Source: Maea johnstoni
Lineage: Eukaryota; Annelida; Polychaeta; Spionida; Magelonidae
Direction: 5' to 3'
DNA length: 64,000 nt
NCBI GenBank assembly: GCA_963942565.1
Contig: CAWWDR010001049.1
Coordinates: forward strand, 62,001 to 126,000
Shown: one piece after another, positions 59,842-64,000 of the stretch
How positions within the stretch are numbered: the first letter of the stretch is position 1
Layout: the number at the start of each line of letters is the position of its first letter
Made by a program: the position numbers and the translations under genes
The notes under the pieces: generated by a model
What the model saw: only the letters and a program-made list of their open reading frames with translations
Told to the model about the DNA's origin: nothing
The model's database searches: none

Positions 59842-60885
59842 ATGGATAGCATTTTCCAGAAAAAATTATTTAATCCAAATGGATCAGACGATATAGCCGT
59901 ACGAAAACTGGTGGGGGGAAACAGCACGAATCTCTTCAATTTAAACAATACGAAGTACACGTGGGCGAACAAGATGTACAAGTCGATGATGGAAAACTTC
60001 TGGATACCGGAAAAGGTTGATCTTACACCAGATGTTCAGGATTACCTGAAGCTTACCGAACCGGAGAGGAGAGGCTATGACGGGATATTGTCCTTTCTTG
60101 TGTTTCTCGATTCTCTGCAGACAAATAATATACCCAAGATATCCGAGTATGTAACAGCTCCCGAAGTGAACCTCATACTGGCCATACAAACTTACCAGGA
60201 GGCGATACACAGCCAGAGCTATGCCTATCTGATCGAATCGCTTATACCGCAGGACAGAAGAAATGATATTTATGAGTTCTGGAGAGAGGACAAAGTCCTC
60301 TTTGACAGAATCGGTTTTATTGCAAAAATATATCAGGATTTTCACGACGAACAGAATCCGGAGAACTTCGCCAAATCATTAATAGCCAACTATCTGCTCG
60401 AATCGGTTTATTTCTACAACGGCTTTAATTTCTTTTATCTGCTTTCGAGCAGGAATCTCATGCCGGGATCGGCAGATATCATTCGGTATATCAATAGAGA
60501 TGAGTTGACCCATGTGGTTATGTTCAAAAGGATTATTCAGGCTCTGATCAAGGAAAAAGAGGGATTTATAACAGAAGAGATGGTCTACCCCATGTTTGAA
60601 AAAGCAGTGGAACAGGAAATTGAATGGACAAACCACATTATCGGAAATGACATCCTGGGAATAACAGAAGAAAGCACAGAGCAATATACGAAATATATTG
60701 CCAATATGAGATTGAAACATCTTGATTTTGCCCCGCTCTATCCCGGTTTCGAAACAAACCCCTATCTGCATCTTGAAAGGATTGCCGATACAGAGGGCAA
60801 TGGCGATGTAAAGGCCAACTTCTTTGAAAGCACCGTTACAAGTTATAATCAGTCCAGTGTCATTTCCGGTTGGGATCAATTGTAA
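59842..60885 (+). CDS. nrdB: Ribonucleotide reductase class Ia, beta subunit
   Basis: 347 residues. The diiron ligands are recognisable: Asp in FLDSLQ, Glu and His in YQEAIHSQSY, Glu in LESVYFYNGF, and Glu/His in RDELTHVV. The Tyr of HSQSYAY is at the radical position (Y122 in E. coli), so a stable tyrosyl radical is expected. It forms the holoenzyme with NrdA. No NrdR box or thioredoxin gene is nearby. Confidence 0.95.
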   Translation: MDSIFQKKLFNPNGSDDIAVRKLVGGNSTNLFNLNNTKYTWANKMYKSMMENFWIPEKVDLTPDVQDYLKLTEPERRGYDGILSFLVFLDSLQTNNIPKISEYVTAPEVNLILAIQTYQEAIHSQSYAYLIESLIPQDRRNDIYEFWREDKVLFDRIGFIAKIYQDFHDEQNPENFAKSLIANYLLESVYFYNGFNFFYLLSSRNLMPGSADIIRYINRDELTHVVMFKRIIQALIKEKEGFITEEMVYPMFEKAVEQEIEWTNHIIGNDILGITEESTEQYTKYIANMRLKHLDFAPLYPGFETNPYLHLERIADTEGNGDVKANFFESTVTSYNQSSVISGWDQL

Positions 60886-60908
60886 TTCTGCATTAGAATT
60901 ATAATGAG

Positions 60909-61541
60909 ATGGACCGCAGAAATAATTATAACAAAATCAGCCGGATGTATAATATCATGTCCGGCTCCTTCGAAAACCGCTACAGAAAAAAGGCTCTTGA
61001 ATTGTTGTCTCCTCAAAAGGGAGAATCCATTCTGGAAATTGGATTCGGAACGGGACAGTCATTAATACAAATTGCAAAATCAGTTGGAGTCCAGGGATCG
61101 GTTACGGCTGTTGATAACTCCCAATCTATGTATGAAATTACATCCAAAAAAATTGAGAAATCTTTTTTGCAAAAATCAGTAAAATTAATCTGCCAGGATG
61201 CAAATACAATCGAATTACAGCAGGATTCATTAGATGCAGTATTTATGAGTTTCACTCTTGAGATTTTCAATCCGCTTCAAATCTCTCAATTACTGAATAA
61301 GCTATATATAAGTCTTAAAGAGAATGGCAGAATCTGCTTATTATCAATGGCTGAAAGTGAGAAAAAAACATTGATTTACAATTTGTATTTATGGAGTCAT
61401 AAAAGATTTCCCCAATTTGTTGATTGTCGCCCCATCAATGTTTCAGAGATTCTGGGCAAAGCAGATTTTACGGTCAGTAATATTAGAAACTTAACTTACT
61501 ATGGACTACCAGTTGATATCGTTGTCGGTGTAAAAAACTAA
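60909..61541 (+). CDS. Class I SAM-dependent methyltransferase
   Basis: 210 residues. The SAM-binding loop is ILEIGFGTGQSL near residue 38 (motif I), followed by VTAVDNS (motif II) and VFMSFTLEIF (motif IV). This UbiE-like small methyltransferase has no obvious substrate domain. It starts 23 bases after nrdB and may share the transcript. It converges with the zinc-ribbon methyltransferase. Confidence 0.88.
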   Translation: MDRRNNYNKISRMYNIMSGSFENRYRKKALELLSPQKGESILEIGFGTGQSLIQIAKSVGVQGSVTAVDNSQSMYEITSKKIEKSFLQKSVKLICQDANTIELQQDSLDAVFMSFTLEIFNPLQISQLLNKLYISLKENGRICLLSMAESEKKTLIYNLYLWSHKRFPQFVDCRPINVSEILGKADFTVSNIRNLTYYGLPVDIVVGVKN

Positions 61542-61544
61542 TCA

Positions 61545-62174
61545 TTATTTTTGAAAAAGAATTACGTCATTACCTATAAACTCCAATTTGGCAGAGTATT
61601 TCTCAGCAATATACTGGAAAGTTTTCTTTGAAAAGAAACAGATATGAGTTTGATCCTGAATATAATGCCATGTTTTGAAAGAGTTGTGATCTTTTACCAA
61701 CTTGGTCATAAGACCCAGATAAGCTTTGGGCTTCAGCATATTGAATAAAGAGAGAAACACCTCACCCGGATTATGTAAATGTTCAACTACTTCGGTTGAA
61801 GTTATGAAGTCATATTTGTTTTCCAGGGCTGATTTGTCCGGAAAATAAAAATAATCGAACAATTGGACTGAATGTCCAGCCTCTTCCATCATAACGCTTA
61901 AAGTCGGTCCCGGACCGCAACCGAAATCCAACCCGACCTTGTCAGGACTTAATCTTTCCAAAAGGGGATTTGCCAGACGTGACAGGAATTTTCTATAACC
62001 CTGATCTTTCGGACTGTTATTATGCAGATCATATTCGGCTTTCTCAGCTTCAGCACTGAGCCGGTAACGCGATGGAATAAATACCAGACTGCAGTGACAA
62101 CATTGCATATAGGTTCTTTTTTTATCTTCATGAAATAATAAAAGGTCTGCCTGTTCACATAAAGGACAATTCAA
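61545..62174 (-). CDS. SAM methyltransferase with N-terminal zinc ribbon
   Basis: 209 residues. The N-terminal 30 residues hold CPLC and CCHC cysteine pairs (NCPLCEQADL, then YMQCCHCSLVF), a C4 zinc ribbon. The methyltransferase part has GLDFGCGPGPTLSVM near residue 78, and FDYF and STEVVEHLHNP in the SAM fold. The architecture matches a widely distributed but poorly characterised group. Substrate unknown. Confidence 0.87.
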   Translation of the reverse strand: MNCPLCEQADLLLFHEDKKRTYMQCCHCSLVFIPSRYRLSAEAEKAEYDLHNNSPKDQGYRKFLSRLANPLLERLSPDKVGLDFGCGPGPTLSVMMEEAGHSVQLFDYFYFPDKSALENKYDFITSTEVVEHLHNPGEVFLSLFNMLKPKAYLGLMTKLVKDHNSFKTWHYIQDQTHICFFSKKTFQYIAEKYSAKLEFIGNDVILFQK

Positions 62175-62268
62175 GTGGAAAATACCTGCCTTGTATTTTT
62201 TTCTATATTATATCAAAAATTCATACATCCGATGTAAAAAGAATAAAAAATAACTACAATTAATCAAT

Positions 62269-63027
62269 ATGAAAAGAAAAATCATTTTATCGCTTGTCAC
62301 ACTTTTATTATTTACCGGATGTTTATCTACTGTATCTACAGTCATTGATGATCTGATGATTCAGGATGTACCTCTCACTGAAGCAGAAGTGGCCAGAGGC
62401 CTCAAGGAAGCTCTGAGCAACGGTGCAGAACATGCTGTTTCGGTTTTGGGCAAAACAGATGGCTATTACGGGAATCCTGTTCTCCAATTACTTCTGCCTC
62501 CGGAAGCAGATGCTGTTATCGAAAATATCAATAGGATTCCCGGTGGTGAGAAATTACTGGAAGATCTGATACTCCGGATAAATCGCTCTGCAGAAGAGGC
62601 GGCCTCCCGATCTGTTCCAATTTTCAAAGATGCCATTAGAGAGATGACCATCTTAGAAGCTTTTGAAATTCTACAGGGGGACGATGATGCAGCGACTAAG
62701 TATTTCATCAATAAATCTTACTATCAACTTGTGTCACTCTATGAACCGACTCTGAATGATGCATTAGACCAGGATCTGATAGGCGGAATTTCTGCCAATG
62801 ACACCTGGTATACACTTCAGGATCTGTACAATAGTATGGCGGAATCTCTTGTCGGAAAACTGGCGGATTTAACCGTTGTGGAAATAGATCTTTCTCTCTA
62901 CCTGACGGAAAAAGCTCTTGATGGAATATTCCTGAAAGTGGCTGAAGAAGAGAAGGCAATACGGGAAAATCCTGTTAAAAGGATAAGCGAAATATTACAA
63001 AGAGTATTCGGATCAATAGATCAGTAA
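62269..63027 (+). CDS. DUF4197 lipoprotein
   Basis: 252 residues. A lipoprotein signal peptide (KIILSLVTLLLFTGC) is followed by a helical DUF4197 domain: GLKEALSNGAEHAVSVLGKTDGYYGNP and later SYYQLVSLYEPTLNDAL. It probably faces the periplasm or outer membrane. No known activity. A short operon of one, with a terminator after it. Confidence 0.9.
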   Translation: MKRKIILSLVTLLLFTGCLSTVSTVIDDLMIQDVPLTEAEVARGLKEALSNGAEHAVSVLGKTDGYYGNPVLQLLLPPEADAVIENINRIPGGEKLLEDLILRINRSAEEAASRSVPIFKDAIREMTILEAFEILQGDDDAATKYFINKSYYQLVSLYEPTLNDALDQDLIGGISANDTWYTLQDLYNSMAESLVGKLADLTVVEIDLSLYLTEKALDGIFLKVAEEEKAIRENPVKRISEILQRVFGSIDQ

Positions 63028-63033
63028 AAAGAA

Positions 63034-63062
63034 TAACCCGAAATATGATACTTCGGGTTTTA
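63034..63062 (+). terminator. Terminator between DUF4197 and SAM-hydrolase genes
   Basis: Stem AACCCGAA (63035-63042) and TTCGGGTT (63052-63059), with a T-rich tail on the plus side and A-rich sequence on the other; it can serve both convergent genes. Confidence 0.85.
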
Positions 63063-63071
63063 ATACATTGT

Positions 63072-63917
63072 CTATTTGTTAATTTTTTTGAACTCAATTT
63101 CCCAATGATGGCCTGTTCCGATATTATAGGCTTTGGCAAAATTACCCTGATTGATGGCAATGGCTATATTGTATACTGAGTTAACATAAATAATCTGTTC
63201 GCTGGGATAAACATCTGCAAAAGATCGACCATAGACAATTCGGTTGTTATAGACAGTCTTTGAACCGTTGCGAATAAGAACTTCCACACTGTCGCCATGT
63301 TTTAATCCCGTACTTACAAATACATCACGAGGGATGTTGGTCCACAAACTACCAAACCGGATATCTAGAATATCAATTGTTCCTTTGACAAAATCCTCAC
63401 CTTTTACTACTTCACCGACAGCCAGTTCCTGAACATGTTCCACTTCAACAATGTCTCCGACCTGTTCAAATGAAATAGTTCCCGAGGCCAATTTGGCTCC
63501 CGTATTGGCATAAACATCACGGCCGTGGAAAGTATAAGAGTATTCCGTATCTTCCCTTCTGTGTTTTGTCTCATCTATCTCTCGAACTTCTTTAATTCCC
63601 ACATATTTTTTCATATGGGTCAAAGTTCCATTGTCGGGAGTAACGATAAAGTGGCCGTCTATTGTCTCTGCCACAACGCTGAGTCTCTTAGATCCCACAC
63701 CGGGATCGACAACTGAAACGAACACAGTTCCCTTTGGCCAGTACTCTGTTGTCTGAAACAATCTATAAGATGCATCCCAGATGCTGTATTGCGGTATATC
63801 ATGAGTCAGGTCATAAATTTTTAATGAATCATCCACCACATTTGCTACACCGTGCATAGCGGAAACAGCACCGTCCACCAATCCGAAATCACTTTGAAAT
63901 ACTATCAGTTTATTCAT
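63072..63917 (-). CDS. SAM hydroxide adenosyltransferase (DUF62/SAM hydrolase)
   Basis: 281 residues from the ATG at 63917, because MNKLIVFQSDFGLVDG is the usual family N-terminus; an ATG at 63968 gives 17 extra residues. SDFGLVDG (adenosyl site), YDLTHDIPQY, VFVSVVDPGVGS and the C-terminal NQGNFAKAYNIG are the DUF62 signatures. Members hydrolyse S-adenosylmethionine to adenosine and methionine or use halide (chlorinase/fluorinase); most bacterial ones are hydrolases. The C-terminal beta barrel is present. Confidence 0.93.
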   Translation of the reverse strand: MNKLIVFQSDFGLVDGAVSAMHGVANVVDDSLKIYDLTHDIPQYSIWDASYRLFQTTEYWPKGTVFVSVVDPGVGSKRLSVVAETIDGHFIVTPDNGTLTHMKKYVGIKEVREIDETKHRREDTEYSYTFHGRDVYANTGAKLASGTISFEQVGDIVEVEHVQELAVGEVVKGEDFVKGTIDILDIRFGSLWTNIPRDVFVSTGLKHGDSVEVLIRNGSKTVYNNRIVYGRSFADVYPSEQIIYVNSVYNIAIAINQGNFAKAYNIGTGHHWEIEFKKINK

Positions 63918-64000
63918 ATTAATATCTTCATTTAGTAAATTCGACAGTCCATTCCGGACCGTATCCAAGATCGTATTTATTGCAGAAACTTCCCTGAGAA

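Noticed and set aside
1-64000. CRISPR array, retron, diversity-generating element or prophage
   Set aside because: No regularly spaced repeats, no reverse transcriptase and no phage structural genes were seen.

Overview
The window looks like chromosomal DNA from a low-GC, diderm, motile, flexible-lifestyle bacterium, most likely a free-living spirochaete (inference; moderate to low confidence). Supports are bacterial lipoproteins with lipoboxes, a transmembrane chemoreceptor with a helical bimodular sensor, an extracytoplasmic methionine sulfoxide repair operon, an aerobic class I ribonucleotide reductase, and many redox and iron-sulfur enzymes typical of facultative anaerobes. There is no 16S rRNA, ribosomal protein or other decisive taxonomic marker.

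Layout. 1-420: 3' end of an IS1182-family element. 572-3747: aldo/keto reductase, HBM chemoreceptor and a sugar-phosphate isomerase stump. 3734-9716: a 6 kb transposon bounded by TGTAGATGCCCG inverted ends, carrying two complete but divergent sets of DDE transposase, AAA ATPase and double-CxxC protein. 9717-12229: chemoreceptor stump, Lrp regulator, HisC-type aminotransferase and PrsW-like protease. 12283-12613: initiator tRNA-fMet with promoter, terminator and a duplicated 3' end. 12706-20264: an accessory island with a tyrosine recombinase, a DUF4160/DUF2442 pair, broken replication-type genes, two paralogous unknown genes, and an IS66 element split by an IS1182-family element. 20282-29454: esterase, YciI-like protein and a remarkable cluster of five zinc-less MDR oxidoreductases interleaved with a Nudix/NrtR regulator, an XRE regulator, two membrane proteins and several palindromic operator candidates. 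29523-33641: NQO-like flavoprotein, secreted hydrolase, membrane protein and an OmpR-type two-component system. 33648-38218: lipoprotein and a xanthine-dehydrogenase-type molybdoenzyme with an unusual Mo-FAD fusion. 38350-41409: DipZ-MsrB-MsrA operon. 41458-50781: WYL regulator with a divergent esterase, site-2 protease, methionine aminopeptidase, CPBP protease, a ferredoxin-fused aldo/keto reductase, HIT, MBL, cupin, a cap-less HAD, a HEAT-like protein and a GNAT. 50832-56258: a BIG2-domain lipoprotein gene split by an IS21 element that is itself split by a second identical IS1182-family copy. 56507-63917: EFR1 flavodoxin-ferredoxin, NrdA and NrdB, two methyltransferases, a DUF4197 lipoprotein and a SAM hydroxide adenosyltransferase.

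How it fits together. The backbone is oriented to redox and oxidative-stress physiology: MDR quinone or enone reductases, NQO-like flavoprotein, aldo/keto reductases, molybdoenzyme, periplasmic Msr repair powered through DipZ, and EFR1 next to an aerobic RNR. Mobile DNA is dense and nested. Target duplications can be read for both nested IS1182 copies (CTAG) and for IS21 (TGGAT), whereas the 6 kb transposon and IS66 lack matching flanks and seem to sit at rearrangement junctions. The two most unusual items are the double-module transposon and the five-paralogue MDR cluster with its shared operator-like palindromes.
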